Shown: positions 1 through 10,000, counted from the stretch's first letter. The stretch: 64,000 nucleotides of DNA from Amycolatopsis sp. MtRt-6 (GCF_017308975.1 NZ_JADWPD010000040.1:1-64000), one strand, 5' to 3'. The notes: a model not told the origin generated them from the sequence alone. Program-made: numbers and translations.

Positions 1-30
1 CGCACGGCGGACGCGCTCCTGACCCGCTGA
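1..30 (+). CDS. 3' end of an unidentified CDS (partial)
   Basis: The first 30 bases can be read as the last nine codons (RTADALLTR) and a TGA stop of a rightward gene that begins before the window. Support is the open frame, actinomycete-like third-position GC, and a large hairpin 19 bases after the stop, as expected for a gene end. The family cannot be recognised from nine residues. It would be convergent with the chitosanase gene. Confidence 0.35.
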   Translation, partial: RTADALLTR

Positions 31-48
31 CCCCGGTTTCCCAAGCGC

Positions 49-122
49 CCCAAGGTGGCCTTCGGTGCGTTGAACGCACCGAAGGCCACCTTGGGTGCGT
101 TCAACGCAACCAAGGCCACCTT
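49..122. terminator. Large bidirectional hairpin with a repeated arm
   Basis: Bases 49-71 and 73-95 form a perfect 23-bp inverted repeat around a single base (arm core AAGGTGGCCTTCGGTGCG). The right arm is then repeated almost exactly at 103-122 (AACGCAACCAAGGCCACCTT), so 90-102 and 103-115 can form an alternative hairpin with one mismatch. It lies between two convergent 3' ends, which fits a bidirectional terminator. Shorter hairpins with a related GAAGGCC arm occur at 6902-6938 and 40212-40248. Confidence 0.7.
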
Positions 123-133
123 GGGGCGCTCGC

Positions 134-973
134 TCAGTTGATCGTGTACGAGTCGCCGTACACCTTCCACTTCAAGGGCGTGTGCAGGTCGAAGTTGCCC
201 TCGTTGAGGAACTTCAGCTGCGCGGTGTCCACCCGCGACGTGTCCGCGTGCGCCTCCTCCTGCTTCATGATCACCTTGCGGGCGTCGAGGAAGGCCTTCA
301 GGTACGTCGTCTCGTTGCCGCCCTGGGCCGGGGTTTTCGCCTTCTGCATCGCCGTCCTGCGGATGCCGCCGAAGCTGTCGGAGCTGGTGCCGGGGCCGTG
401 CATCACGATCGCGTCGTAGTAGATGAACTGGCCCAGCGTGCTCAGGCCGTCCGATTTGCCCTGGTTCACCGACGGGTTGAAGTACACGCGGTCACGCTCG
501 TTGTTCTGCGCCGTCTGGAACGCCGTGGTCGCCGCGGCCTGCTTCCACGCGCTCTCGAACGCCGAACCCAGGCCCGCGTGGGAGTCCGTGCCGTTCACCT
601 TGCGCAGCGCCGGGAGGTACTTGGCGAGGGGGTTGTTCGGCACTGAATTCGTGTACGCCTCGACGAGTTCGAGCATGTCGCCGGTGCCCGAGCAGAACCC
701 GATGATGCCAGCGGTGTACCCACGGCCGTCGCCGATGTCTTCGATGTACTTGTACTGCGCCTTCCAGTCCAGCGACGAGTTTTCCGCGCTGGAGACCAGC
801 TTCATCGCGATTTCCTTCTTCGCCGGCGCCGAAAGGTCGCCGGCGGCGAGCACCGAAGCCCCGGCGACCGGCGCGGGGGCGGCCGAGGAGAACGCGGGCG
901 TGGTGATCACGAGGGCCGCGACGGAGGCGGCGCCGAGCGTGCCGAGGAGGACCGGCCGCAACTTCTTGCTCAT
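134..973 (-). CDS. csn: Secreted GH46 chitosanase
   Basis: Endo-acting chitosanase of glycoside hydrolase family 46, hydrolysing beta-1,4 glucosamine links of chitosan outside the cell. The 279-residue protein starts MSKKLRPVLLG, has a hydrophobic signal segment to about residue 31 (AFSSAAP), then the family core with SSAENSSLDWKAQYKYIEDIG. Glu64 (SSAENSS) and Asp82 (DIGDGRG) align with the catalytic Glu22 and Asp40 known for Streptomyces chitosanase. Other conserved blocks are GFCSGTGDMLELV and YYDAIVMHGPG. The ATG at 973 is chosen because the signal peptide begins there and a purine-rich GGAAAGGG lies upstream; longer in-frame versions add residues with no family similarity. Single-gene unit ending at the hairpin at 49-122. 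Confidence 0.95.
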   Translation of the reverse strand: MSKKLRPVLLGTLGAASVAALVITTPAFSSAAPAPVAGASVLAAGDLSAPAKKEIAMKLVSSAENSSLDWKAQYKYIEDIGDGRGYTAGIIGFCSGTGDMLELVEAYTNSVPNNPLAKYLPALRKVNGTDSHAGLGSAFESAWKQAAATTAFQTAQNNERDRVYFNPSVNQGKSDGLSTLGQFIYYDAIVMHGPGTSSDSFGGIRRTAMQKAKTPAQGGNETTYLKAFLDARKVIMKQEEAHADTSRVDTAQLKFLNEGNFDLHTPLKWKVYGDSYTIN

Positions 974-1147
974 GGGGAGGGACCCTTTCCGCGGGATGCG
1001 CCGTCGGAGCACGGCGGTACGGATGTGTGCGGGTGGAGCTGCGGCGTAGCGACACGGTAGCGAAGAGTCAGCGAGCTCCACAAGAGGCGGAATCCGTTCA
1101 TGTTCGTGAACGGTCCAGACCATTCGGCAAGGGTCCACAAAGGACGT

Positions 1148-1738
1148 TCAGCGCACCCCGGCGAAGATGCGGATGACGTCCGGCAGTACGTTCACCGGGA
1201 TCGTCGGGTCGATGGCGCGCTGGACGCCGAGTCCGATGCCCAGGCTGAGCAACGCCGTCGCGGCGTCGTCGGCCGACATCGGGAGTGTGATCCCGAACCG
1301 CTCGGCGTACCCGGTGAGCAGGCCGGCGATGGTGTCGCGGATGGCCTTGTCCCGCGCCGCCAGCTCGGCGCGCACGTGCGGGTTGTGACGCGCGTTCGTC
1401 GCGAACTCGACCTCGAGCGACGTCCAGGCCTCGTCGCCGATGCTGCGCTCGGCCCACGCCTGGAACGCCGTCAGCAGGCCCTCCATGCCGTCGGCGCCGA
1501 CCAGTGCTTCGGCGATCAGCGCGACCTGCTCGTCGTGGATCCGGTCGAGCACGGTGAGGCACAGCTCGTCCTTGTTGCGGAAGTTCGAGTACACCGCGCC
1601 CTTCGAATACCCGGCCTCGTCGGCGACCTTCTCCAGCGACGTCACCGAGTAGCCGTCGCGCAGGAAGAGCTGCTTGGCGGTCTCGATCAGCTGCTCGCGG
1701 GTGCGCGCCTGGCTTTCCGCGCGGGTGAGTCGGGCCAT
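1148..1738 (-). CDS. TetR/AcrR family transcriptional regulator
   Basis: A 196-residue TetR-type repressor. The N-terminal helix-turn-helix is clear at about residues 12-58 (REQLIETAKQLFLRDGY, then VADEAGYSKGAVYSNFRNKDEL). The C-terminal half is helical and ligand-binding in this family. It is divergently transcribed from the monooxygenase at 1806 with 67 bp between the starts, so it most likely represses that monooxygenase-SDR pair and itself. The ligand cannot be predicted. The arrangement recalls EthR/EthA of mycobacteria, but only by layout. Confidence 0.9.
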   Translation of the reverse strand: MARLTRAESQARTREQLIETAKQLFLRDGYSVTSLEKVADEAGYSKGAVYSNFRNKDELCLTVLDRIHDEQVALIAEALVGADGMEGLLTAFQAWAERSIGDEAWTSLEVEFATNARHNPHVRAELAARDKAIRDTIAGLLTGYAERFGITLPMSADDAATALLSLGIGLGVQRAIDPTIPVNVLPDVIRIFAGVR

Positions 1739-1793
1739 GCCGGCAACTCTAGCGAACTTCAGGATCGGGGTACCGCTGGTATTCGGATACTGT

Positions 1794-1799
1794 TAGTCT
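1794..1799 (+). promoter_or_regulatory. Putative leaderless -10 box of the monooxygenase gene
   Basis: TAGTCT ends six bases before the ATG at 1806, and no Shine-Dalgarno sequence is present, so the transcript may begin at or next to the start codon. No good -35 is visible. A short GTAT-TCGG-ATAC dyad at 1780-1791 overlaps the promoter region and could be part of a TetR site. Confidence 0.4.
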
Positions 1800-1805
1800 C
1801 CGGAA

Positions 1806-3284
1806 ATGGAACAACGCCACTTCGCGGTCCTCGTCATCGGTGCCGGGGCGTCGGGGCTGGGTGCCGCCATCCGCCTCGCCCAGGCCGGCGTCGGCGACCT
1901 CGCCGTGCTGGAGAAGGCCGACGCGCTCGGCGGGACCTGGCGCGACAACACCTATCCCGGCTGCGCGTGCGACGTCCCGTCCGCGCTGTACTCGTACTCG
2001 TTCGCGCCCAATCCGGAGTGGACGCGCGCGTTCGCCGGCCAGGCCGAGATCCGCGCCTACCTGCGGGACACGGCCGAGCGTTTCGGCGTCACCGGCAAGA
2101 TCCGCTACGGCGTCGAGGTGACGCGCGCGCAGTGGAACGCCCGCGAGTCGATCTGGGAACTGGAGACGTCCCAGGGGTCCTACACGGCCCGGATCCTGGT
2201 CGCCGGCACCGGTCCCTGGCACGAACCGCTGATCCCGGACCTGCCGGGGCTCGGCGGGTTCCCAGGCGAGGTCTTCCACTCCGCGCGCTGGAACCACGGC
2301 TACGACCTGGCGGGCAAGCGCGTCGCGGTGATCGGCACCGGCGCGTCGGCGGTCCAGTTCGTCCCGCGGATCGTGCCCGAAGTCGGGCGGCTGCACCTGT
2401 TCCAGCGCACCGCGCAGTGGGTGCTGCCGAAGCCGGACCACCACGTCCCCGGTGTCGAGCGGTTCCTGCTGCGGCGGTTCCCGGCACTGCAGCGGGCGTT
2501 GCGCAGCGCCGAATACGGCGCGATGGAGACCCTCGGCTTCGGCTTCCGGCACCCGTGGCTGCTGCGGCAGGTGCAGAAGATCGGGCTCGCCCACCTGCGG
2601 CTCGCAGTGAAGGATCCGGTGCTGCGCCGGGCATTGACCCCGGACTACACGCTCGGCTGCAAGCGGCTGCTGATGTCCAACACGTACTACCGCTCGCTGA
2701 CACAGTCCCATGTGGACGTGCACCCGACGGCGGTGCGGGCCGTCGACGGCAATCGGGTGCTCGGCGCGGACGGCTCGTCGGCGGAGGTCGACGCGATCAT
2801 CTTCGGCACCGGGTTCCACATCCTCGACATGCCGGTGTCGTCCCGCGTCTTCGACGGCGACGGCCGGAGCCTGGACGACCACTGGAAGGGCAGCCCGCAG
2901 GCATACGCGGGGACGACGGTGGCCGGGTTCCCGAACCTGTACCTGCTGCTCGGTCCGAGCCTCGGCACCGGGCACTCGTCGGCGTTCATGATCCTGGAGG
3001 CCCAGCTGCGCCACACGGTGGCGGCGGTGACGCGGACGCTGAGCGCGGGGTGGACGTCGCTGTCGGTGCGCCCGGAAGTGCAGGCGGCGTTCAACGCGGA
3101 GGTCCAGGCCGCGCTGCCGGGCACGGTGTACCAGGCGGGCGGCTGTTCGAGCTATTACACGGATGTCAACGGGCGCAACAGCTTCAGCTGGCCGTTTTCG
3201 ACCGGGCGGCTGCGGTCGCAGGTGGGGGCGTTCACCGAGGCCGACTACGAGATCGGGAGGGCGCGTGCGGTATCCGGCGATTGA
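1806..3284 (+). CDS. Flavin-containing (Baeyer-Villiger type) monooxygenase
   Basis: FAD/NADPH-dependent monooxygenase of 492 residues. The FAD Rossmann motif is at residues 8-20 (VIGAGASGLGAAI), the NADPH motif near residue 175 (VAVIGTGASAVQ), and FPGEVFHSARWNHG between them matches the FxGxxxHxxxW Baeyer-Villiger fingerprint, with Asn rather than Pro/Asp after the Trp. The family inserts one oxygen into ketones or oxidises heteroatoms; the substrate here is unknown. The downstream SDR overlaps its end by 20 bp, so both are one transcription unit, and an SDR that makes ketones from secondary alcohols would supply a natural substrate. Divergent TetR regulator upstream. Confidence 0.9.
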   Translation: MEQRHFAVLVIGAGASGLGAAIRLAQAGVGDLAVLEKADALGGTWRDNTYPGCACDVPSALYSYSFAPNPEWTRAFAGQAEIRAYLRDTAERFGVTGKIRYGVEVTRAQWNARESIWELETSQGSYTARILVAGTGPWHEPLIPDLPGLGGFPGEVFHSARWNHGYDLAGKRVAVIGTGASAVQFVPRIVPEVGRLHLFQRTAQWVLPKPDHHVPGVERFLLRRFPALQRALRSAEYGAMETLGFGFRHPWLLRQVQKIGLAHLRLAVKDPVLRRALTPDYTLGCKRLLMSNTYYRSLTQSHVDVHPTAVRAVDGNRVLGADGSSAEVDAIIFGTGFHILDMPVSSRVFDGDGRSLDDHWKGSPQAYAGTTVAGFPNLYLLLGPSLGTGHSSAFMILEAQLRHTVAAVTRTLSAGWTSLSVRPEVQAAFNAEVQAALPGTVYQAGGCSSYYTDVNGRNSFSWPFSTGRLRSQVGAFTEADYEIGRARAVSGD

Positions 3285-4083
3285 GGCGCGCGGCGCGGTG
3301 GTCGCGATCACCGGTGGCGCCCGGGGGATCGGCCGCGCGACGGCCGCCGAGTTCGCGGCACGGGGCGCCACGGTGTGCGTCGGCGACCTCGACCCGGCCT
3401 CCGGCGTGCCGTCGTTCCCGCTGGACGTCACGAACCGCGAGTCGTTCGACGCGTTCACGGCCGCGGTGACCGAGCGGTTCGGGCGGATCGACGTCCTGGT
3501 CAACAACGCGGGCGTGATGCCGCTCGGCGACTTCCTCGAGGAACCGGACGGCGTCGGCCGGACCACGCTGGACGTCAACGTGCAGGGGCTGGTCCACGGG
3601 CTGCGGTCGGTGCTGCCGGGGATGATCGCGCGCGGCCGCGGGCACGTCGTCAACGTGGCCTCGATGGCGGGGAAGATCCCGCTGCCCGGCATGGCGGTGT
3701 ACAACGCGAGCAAGTTCGCGGCGGTCGGGCTGACGGCGGCGGTCCGCCGCGAGTACGCGGCGACCGGGGTCAGCGTCAGCGCGGTGCTGCCGAGCGCGGT
3801 CCGCACGGAGCTGGCGTCCGGCGTCCGGCTGGGCGGGGCACTGCCCACAGTGGACCCCGAGGACGTGGCCAGGGCGATCGCGGGCACCCTGCGCAGCCGC
3901 CGCGCGGAGACGGCGGTCCCACGCTGGCTCGGCGGCTGGGATCTGCTCGCCGCGCTGACGCCGGAGCCGGTGATGGCGTGGGCGCGCGGGCTGATCGGCG
4001 ACGACCGGGCACTGCGGGAACTGGACCCGGAGGCCCGCGCGGCCTACGTCCGGCGGGTGTCGGCGCAGGTTCGCCGCGGGTGA
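3265..4083 (+). CDS. Short-chain dehydrogenase/reductase (SDR)
   Basis: Classical SDR of 272 residues: cofactor motif TGGARGIG near residue 15, NNAGVM, catalytic Ser in NVASMAG and YNASK with the catalytic Tyr/Lys. The GTG start at 3265 is chosen because GGGAGG sits at 3255-3260 and the Rossmann fold begins about ten residues later; the start lies inside the end of the monooxygenase gene. Probably interconverts an alcohol and a ketone for the partner monooxygenase. Pairs of this kind are common in actinomycete hydrocarbon, terpenoid and steroid catabolism; the substrate is not deducible. Confidence 0.9.
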   Translation: MRYPAIEARGAVVAITGGARGIGRATAAEFAARGATVCVGDLDPASGVPSFPLDVTNRESFDAFTAAVTERFGRIDVLVNNAGVMPLGDFLEEPDGVGRTTLDVNVQGLVHGLRSVLPGMIARGRGHVVNVASMAGKIPLPGMAVYNASKFAAVGLTAAVRREYAATGVSVSAVLPSAVRTELASGVRLGGALPTVDPEDVARAIAGTLRSRRAETAVPRWLGGWDLLAALTPEPVMAWARGLIGDDRALRELDPEARAAYVRRVSAQVRRG

Positions 4084-4117
4084 GCACGAGGCCGCCCGCG
4101 CGACCTTCCGGGCCGGC

Positions 4118-5278
4118 TCAGAGCGTCGTGAAGCGGATCCCCGCCTTGGTGAGCCGGTCCACCAGCGCGCCGCCCATCGCCGTCGCCGTGGTCACCTGGC
4201 CCGCCGTCGCCGGGAGGTCGTCGGTCGCCAGGCACAGGGCCGACTCCGCGAGCATCTTCGCCGTCTCGTCGTAGCCCGGGTCGCCGCCGGACACCTCCGT
4301 CACCACCCGGGAGCCGCCGCCTTCGCCGACGAACCGCACCGAGAACCACGACCGCGCGCGCCGCTCGGGGCTGGGCCCGTTGCCCGGCGCCAGCAGCCGG
4401 CCCAGGGCCCGCCGGGCCGGCGGGACCTGGGCCGCGGCGAGCAGGGCGCCCGCCCCCGCCACCCCGCCGGCCAGCACCGGCAGGTGCTTCACCGCGGCGA
4501 AGTGCCGGTAGGTGAAGTCCGGCCCGTAGCGCTCGGACGCGGCCGCCGACCGGCGCACGACCTCGGCGTCGATCGTCGGCAGCGGCACCGCCCACCAGCC
4601 GGCTTCGGCGAACCGGTGCGGGCGGCCGAGCGGGGCCCGCGCGAACCGGCCGGCCGGGCGCGGCTCGGCCGCGGCCCGCTCGCGAGCCGCGCGGGCGCCG
4701 GCCGGCAGCCGGGACATGATGGTCAGCGCGCTGAGGAACGTGCCGCCCGACGGCATCCCGCCGGCCCGGACGTACCCGTCGACCCGCAGCGGCACGCCCT
4801 CGGGCAGCTGCCGCACGGTGAACCAGGCGCCGAGGTCGTGCGGGATCGAGTCGAACCCGCACGCGTGCACCAGCCGCGCGCCGGTCTCGCGGGCCCGCCG
4901 GTCGTGCGCCAGGTACATCCGGTCGACGAACTCGGGCTCACCGGTCAGGTCGACGTAGTCGGTGCCCGCCTCGGCGCACGCCGCCACCAGCGGCTCGCCG
5001 TGCGTCAGGTACGGCCCGACCGTCGTGATCACCACCTTCGTCGCCGAAGCGACGGCCGCGAGCGATGCCCGGTCGCCGGAGTCGGCGACGAGCAGGTCGA
5101 GCGCGCCGAACCGGTCGTCGATCTCGGTCAGCAGGGCCCGGACGGCCTCGAGCTTGCCGCGGCTGCGCCCGGCCAGCGCCCAGCGCAGGTCCGCCGGCGC
5201 GTGGCGGGCCAGGTATTCGGCGGTCAGGCCGCCGGTGAACCCGGTGGCGCCGAACAGGACCACGTCGTACGCGCGCAT
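4118..5278 (-). CDS. Saccharopine dehydrogenase-like / trans-acting enoyl reductase family protein
   Basis: A 386-residue protein with an N-terminal Rossmann fold (VVLFGATGFTGGLTAEYLA, residues 6-24) and blocks typical of the mycobacterial Rv2449c/Rv2953 group: ITTVGPYLTHGEPLV, DYVDLTGEPEF and HACGFDSIPHDLGA. In mycobacteria Rv2953 is a trans-acting enoyl reductase for a lipid polyketide synthase; most relatives are of unknown role and are often called saccharopine dehydrogenase by distant similarity. No polyketide synthase is in the window, so a lipid-modifying reductase is only an inference. It is convergent with the SDR and divergent from the hydroxy-acid oxidase at 5391. Confidence 0.8.
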   Translation of the reverse strand: MRAYDVVLFGATGFTGGLTAEYLARHAPADLRWALAGRSRGKLEAVRALLTEIDDRFGALDLLVADSGDRASLAAVASATKVVITTVGPYLTHGEPLVAACAEAGTDYVDLTGEPEFVDRMYLAHDRRARETGARLVHACGFDSIPHDLGAWFTVRQLPEGVPLRVDGYVRAGGMPSGGTFLSALTIMSRLPAGARAARERAAAEPRPAGRFARAPLGRPHRFAEAGWWAVPLPTIDAEVVRRSAAASERYGPDFTYRHFAAVKHLPVLAGGVAGAGALLAAAQVPPARRALGRLLAPGNGPSPERRARSWFSVRFVGEGGGSRVVTEVSGGDPGYDETAKMLAESALCLATDDLPATAGQVTTATAMGGALVDRLTKAGIRFTTL

Positions 5279-5390
5279 GTCTGCTCCTTCGAAGGGACGT
5301 CGACGGGCCTGAGGTTACCCGTCGGTCACTTCGGGGCGCCGGGTGAACTACCGGCGGGTACAGTGCCCCCTCGAACGCGAGGAGGCAACC

Positions 5391-6554
5391 GTGACCGAAC
5401 GCTTCGGCAGCTACCAGAACGAGATCTACCTGCAGGGACTCGGTGGTCAGCTGCCGCCGTGCTCGACCGACGCCACCCGGCTCGAAGCATCGGCCCGCGA
5501 GGTCATGGCGCCCGGGCCGTTCTCCTACGTCGCGGGCGCGGCCGGCTCCGGCGCGACCGCCCGCGCCAACCGCGAGGCGTTCGAGCGCTGGCGCATCGTG
5601 CCGCGCATGCTGACCGGCGCCACCGAACGCGACCTCGCCACGACCGTGCTCGGCACCCGGCTCCCGGCCCCGGTGGCCGTCGCGCCGGTCGGCGTCCAGT
5701 CGATCGTGCACCCGGACGCCGAGTCCGCGACCGCCCGCGCCGCCGCCTCGGTCGGCCTGCCGTTCGTCCTCTCCACGGCGTCGTCGACCGGCATCGAGGA
5801 CGCCGCCGCGGCCAACGGCGACGGCCCGCGCTGGTTCCAGCTGTACTGGCCCGGCGACGCCGACGTCTGCGCGAGCCTGCTGAAGCGGGCGAAGAACGCG
5901 GGCTACACGGCGCTGGTCGTCACGCTCGACACGTGGACGCTGGCCTGGCGACCGTCCGATCTGGACCAGGCGTACCTGCCGTTCCTCAAGGGCGAGGGCT
6001 GCGCGGTCCCGTTCACCGACCCGGTGTTCCGCGGCCTGCTGGAGAAGACGCCGGAGGAGGACCCGAACATGGCGATCCTGCGCTGGATCGGCATGCTCAC
6101 CGGCACCGACCGGACGTGGGACCAGCTGCCGTTCCTGCGCGAGCACTGGGACGGCCCGATCGTCCTCAAGGGAATCCAGCACGCCGGCGACGCGCGCCGC
6201 GCGGCCGAGGCGGGCATGGACGGCATCATCGTGTCGAACCACGGCGGCCGCCAGGTCGACGGCGCGATCGGCGCCCTGGAGGCGCTCCCGGCCATCGTCG
6301 CGGCGGTCGGCGACCGCGTGGAGGTGCTGTTCGACTCGGGCATCCGCACCGGAGCCGACGTGCTCAAGGCGCTGGCCCTGGGCGCGCGGGCGGTCCTGGT
6401 GGGCCGCCCGTGGGTGTACGGCCTGGCCCACGCGGGCGAGGACGGCGTCCGGCACGTCCTGCGCAGCCTGCTGGCGGACTTCGACCTGACCATGGGGTTG
6501 TCCGGCCACCGCACGCTCGCCGACCTGGGCCCGGACTCGCTGCAGCGGACGTGA
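5391..6554 (+). CDS. FMN-dependent alpha-hydroxy-acid oxidase (lactate 2-monooxygenase-like)
   Basis: A 387-residue TIM-barrel flavoenzyme of the lactate oxidase / lactate 2-monooxygenase / glycolate oxidase family. Seen: PVAVAPVGVQSIVHPDAE (FMN site), the active-site signature SNHGGRQVDGAIG with the catalytic His and Arg, and the phosphate-binding FDSGIRTGADVLKALALGARAVLVGRPWVYG split around the usual loop. Length and the LYWPGDADV block resemble actinobacterial lactate 2-monooxygenase (lactate to acetate plus CO2) more than glycolate oxidase, but the substrate is uncertain. The GTG at 5391 follows AGGAGG at 5380-5385. Confidence 0.88.
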   Translation: MTERFGSYQNEIYLQGLGGQLPPCSTDATRLEASAREVMAPGPFSYVAGAAGSGATARANREAFERWRIVPRMLTGATERDLATTVLGTRLPAPVAVAPVGVQSIVHPDAESATARAAASVGLPFVLSTASSTGIEDAAAANGDGPRWFQLYWPGDADVCASLLKRAKNAGYTALVVTLDTWTLAWRPSDLDQAYLPFLKGEGCAVPFTDPVFRGLLEKTPEEDPNMAILRWIGMLTGTDRTWDQLPFLREHWDGPIVLKGIQHAGDARRAAEAGMDGIIVSNHGGRQVDGAIGALEALPAIVAAVGDRVEVLFDSGIRTGADVLKALALGARAVLVGRPWVYGLAHAGEDGVRHVLRSLLADFDLTMGLSGHRTLADLGPDSLQRT

Positions 6555-6673
6555 GGTAACGAATCGGGAATTCCGGAGACAGCGGGGGCCGGGACCGCTA
6601 CATTTCTGCCTCACCACGGCCGCTCGGGGACGGACCGATGGTTTCATCAGTCCTTTCAGCAGGGGGTTTTGTC

Positions 6674-6892
6674 ATGGTCAGAATCGGTGGCATTCTGGTT
6701 TTCCTGGGGCTCGGTTCGCTGTTCCTCAAGTACGTCGGGCTGGAGATCAAGGGGCAGGAAGCGGTCGAGGGCGCTCAGCCCTGGCTCGGCATCGGCGTCG
6801 CGCTCGTCGGCGCGGTGCTGATCGCCGCCAACGTGCTCATCGGGCGGCGCAAGGCCGCCGCTCCGGCTCCGCAGCCCGGCCAGCCCGGCTGA
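6674..6892 (+). CDS. Small two-helix membrane protein
   Basis: A 72-residue protein starting MVRIGGILVFLG. Two hydrophobic helices (about residues 4-20 and 37-53) are followed by a positively charged and Ala/Pro-rich tail (GRRKAAAPAPQPGQPG), predicted to be cytoplasmic. The ATG at 6674 is preferred over an in-frame ATG at 6638 because AGGGGG at 6661-6666 is correctly spaced from it. No family recognised beyond small actinobacterial membrane proteins. A strong hairpin follows 10 bases after the stop. Confidence 0.7.
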   Translation: MVRIGGILVFLGLGSLFLKYVGLEIKGQEAVEGAQPWLGIGVALVGAVLIAANVLIGRRKAAAPAPQPGQPG

Positions 6893-6901
6893 CGCTCGTC
6901 C

Positions 6902-6938
6902 CCGAAGGCCCCTTCGCCGCCGGTGAGGGGGCCTTCGG
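6902..6938 (+). terminator. Intrinsic terminator hairpin
   Basis: Perfect 11-bp stem CCGAAGGCCCC (6902-6912) with GGGGCCTTCGG (6928-6938) and a 15-base loop, starting 10 bases after the small membrane-protein gene. No T-tract, as usual in this GC range. Its outer arm CGAAGGCC is shared with the hairpins at 49-122 and 40212-40248. Confidence 0.8.
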
Positions 6939-7009
6939 CGTGCCCCCGGTCACGCGCCGGGGATATTCGGAAGCCCCGTTCGTCACGCACGGCTATCCTT
7001 GGTCCAAGA

Positions 7010-10000
7010 ATGTCCACGTCATCCCCCTTCGAAGCGCTGCGTGCGCGCCTGCCCGAGCTGATGCCGCGCGACGAGCACCGGTTGCGCCGGCGGCTCGACG
7101 GTGCCCGCAAGGCCCGCAACCGCGAAGCCGCCTTCGCGCAGATCGCCGCTGACATCGACAAGGCCGAGCTGCGGATCCGGTCGCGCCGCGAGAGCGTGCC
7201 CAAGATCGAGTACCCCGAAGAGCTGCCGGTCAGCAAGCTCAAGGACGAGATCGCCGCCGCCATCGAGAAGCACCAGGTCGTGATCGTCGCGGGGGAGACC
7301 GGCTCGGGCAAGACCACCCAGCTGCCGAAGATCTGCCTGGAGCTCGGCCGCGGCATCCGCGGCCAGATCGGGCACACCCAGCCGCGGCGGCTGGCCGCGC
7401 GCACGGTCGCCGACCGGATCGCGAGCGAGCTGAAGACCGAGCTCGGCGACGCCGTCGGCTACAAGGTGCGGTTCACCGACCAGTCCGGGCAGGACACGCT
7501 GGTCAAGCTGATGACCGACGGCATCCTGCTGGCCGAGATCCAGACCGACCGGTCGCTGCGCCAGTACGACACCTTGATCATCGACGAGGCCCACGAGCGC
7601 AGCCTCAACATCGACTTCATCCTCGGCTACCTCAAGCAGCTGCTGCCCCGCCGTCCCGACCTCAAGGTCATCATCACCTCGGCGACGATCGACCCGGAAC
7701 GCTTCTCGAAGCACTTCGACGACGCCCCGATCGTCGAGGTCTCCGGCCGGACGTACCCGGTCGAGGTGCGCTACCGGCCGCTGGTCGACCCCGACGACCC
7801 CTCGGAAGACGCCGACGAGCGGGACCAGACCCAGGGCATCCTCGACGCCGTCGAGGAGCTGTGTGCCGAAGGACCCGGCGACATCCTGGTGTTCCTGTCC
7901 GGCGAGCGCGAGATCCGCGACACCGCGGACGTGCTCAACCGGGCGAACCTGCGCAACACCGAGGTCCTGCCGCTGTACGCGCGGCTGTCCTCGGCCGAGC
8001 AGCAGCGCATCTTCCAGTCCCACACCGGACGCCGGGTCGTGCTCGCGACGAACGTCGCCGAGACGTCGCTGACCGTGCCTGGCATCAAGTACGTCGTCGA
8101 CCCGGGCACCGCGCGGATCTCCCGCTACAGCCACCGCACCAAGGTGCAGCGGCTGCCGATCGAACCGGTGTCGCAGGCGTCGGCGAACCAGCGCAAGGGC
8201 CGCTGCGGCCGGACGTCCGACGGCATCTGCATCCGGCTCTACTCCGAAGAGGACTTCGAGAGCCGTCCCGAGTTCACCGACCCCGAGATCCTGCGGACCA
8301 ACCTGGCCTCGGTCATCCTGCAGATGACGTCGCTGGGGCTCGGCGACATCGCCGCGTTCCCGTTCGTCGAGCCGCCGGACCGCCGCCAGGTCAGCGACGG
8401 CATCGGCCTGCTGCAGGAGCTGGGTGCGTTCGACAGCGCCACTTCCTCGGACCGGCGGCTCACCGACATCGGCCGCAAGCTCGCACAGCTGCCCGTCGAC
8501 CCGCGGATGGGCCGGATGGTCCTGGAAGCCGCGAAGAACGGGTGCGTCCGCGAGGTCATGATCATCGCCGCCGCACTGTCCATTCAGGACCCGCGGGAGC
8601 GGCCGGCGGAGAAGCAGCAGGCGGCCGACGCCCAGCACGGGCGGTTCGCCGATCCGACGTCGGACTTCCTGGCCTACCTGAACCTCTGGGAGTACGTCGC
8701 CGAGCAGCAGAAGGCGTTGTCCGGCAACCAGTTCCGGCGCATGTGCCGCACCGAGTACCTCAACTACCTGCGGCTGCGCGAGTGGCAGGACATCTTCAGC
8801 CAGCTGCGCCAGCTGGCCAAGCCGCTCGGCATCCACCTGAACACGAACGCGTCCCCGGCCGACCCGCAGCGCGTGCACACGTCGCTGATCGCGGGGCTGC
8901 TCTCGCACATCGGGCTCAAGGACCCGGCCAAGGGCGACTACCTGGGTGCGCGCGGCGCCCGGTTCGGCGTGTTCCCGGGCTCGGCGCTGTTCAAGAAGCA
9001 GCCGCGCTGGGTGATGTCGGCGGAACTGGTCGAGACGTCGCGGCTGTGGGCCCGGGTCAACGCGCGCATCGAGCCCGAATGGGTCGAGCCGCTGGCCCAG
9101 CACGTCGTCAAGCGGTCGTACTCCGAGCCGCACTGGGAACGCAAGCAGGGCGCGGTGATCGCGACCGAGAAGGTGACGCTGTACGGCGTCCCGCTGATCG
9201 CCGACCGCCGCGTCAACTACGGCCGGATCGACCCGGAGATGTCGCGGGCGCTGTTCATCCGGCACGCCCTGGTCGAGGGCGACTGGCAGACGCGCCACCA
9301 CTTCTTCGCCGAGAACCGCGCGCTGCTGGAGGAGGTCGAGGACCTCGAAAACCGCGCGCGGCGGCGCGACATCCTGGTCGACGACCAGACGCTGTACGAG
9401 TTCTACGACGCCCGCGTCCCGGCGGACGTCGTCTCGGTGCGCCACTTCGACAGCTGGTGGAAGAAGGCGCGCCACGAGCAGCCGGACCTGCTGTCGTTCG
9501 AGAAGTCCATGCTCATCAACGAGACCGCGGGCGGCGTCCGCGAGGGCGACTACCCGGACTCGTGGACGCAGGGCACGCAGGTCTTCAAGCTGACGTACCA
9601 GTTCGAGCCGGGCGCGGACGCCGACGGCGTCACCGTGCACGTCCCGCTGCCGGTGCTCAACCAGGTGACGCCGGACGGGTTCGACTGGCAGGTCCCCGGC
9701 CTGCGCGCGGAGCTGGTGACGCAGCTGATCAAGTCGCTGCCGAAGGCGTTGCGGCGCAACTTCGTCCCGGCGCCGGACACCGCCCGTGACGTCCTTTCGC
9801 GAGTGTCCCCTTCGGACGGTCCGCTGCTGGAGGTGCTCGGCCGCGAGCTGCGCGCGCTGCGCGGGATCACGGTGCCGTACGCGGACTGGGACCTGGCTTC
9901 GGTGCCGGAGCACCTGAAGATGACGTTCCGGGTCGTGGACGAGCGCGGCAAGAGGGTCGCCGAAGGCAAGGACGTTTCGGAGCTGCAGCGGCGGCTGGCG

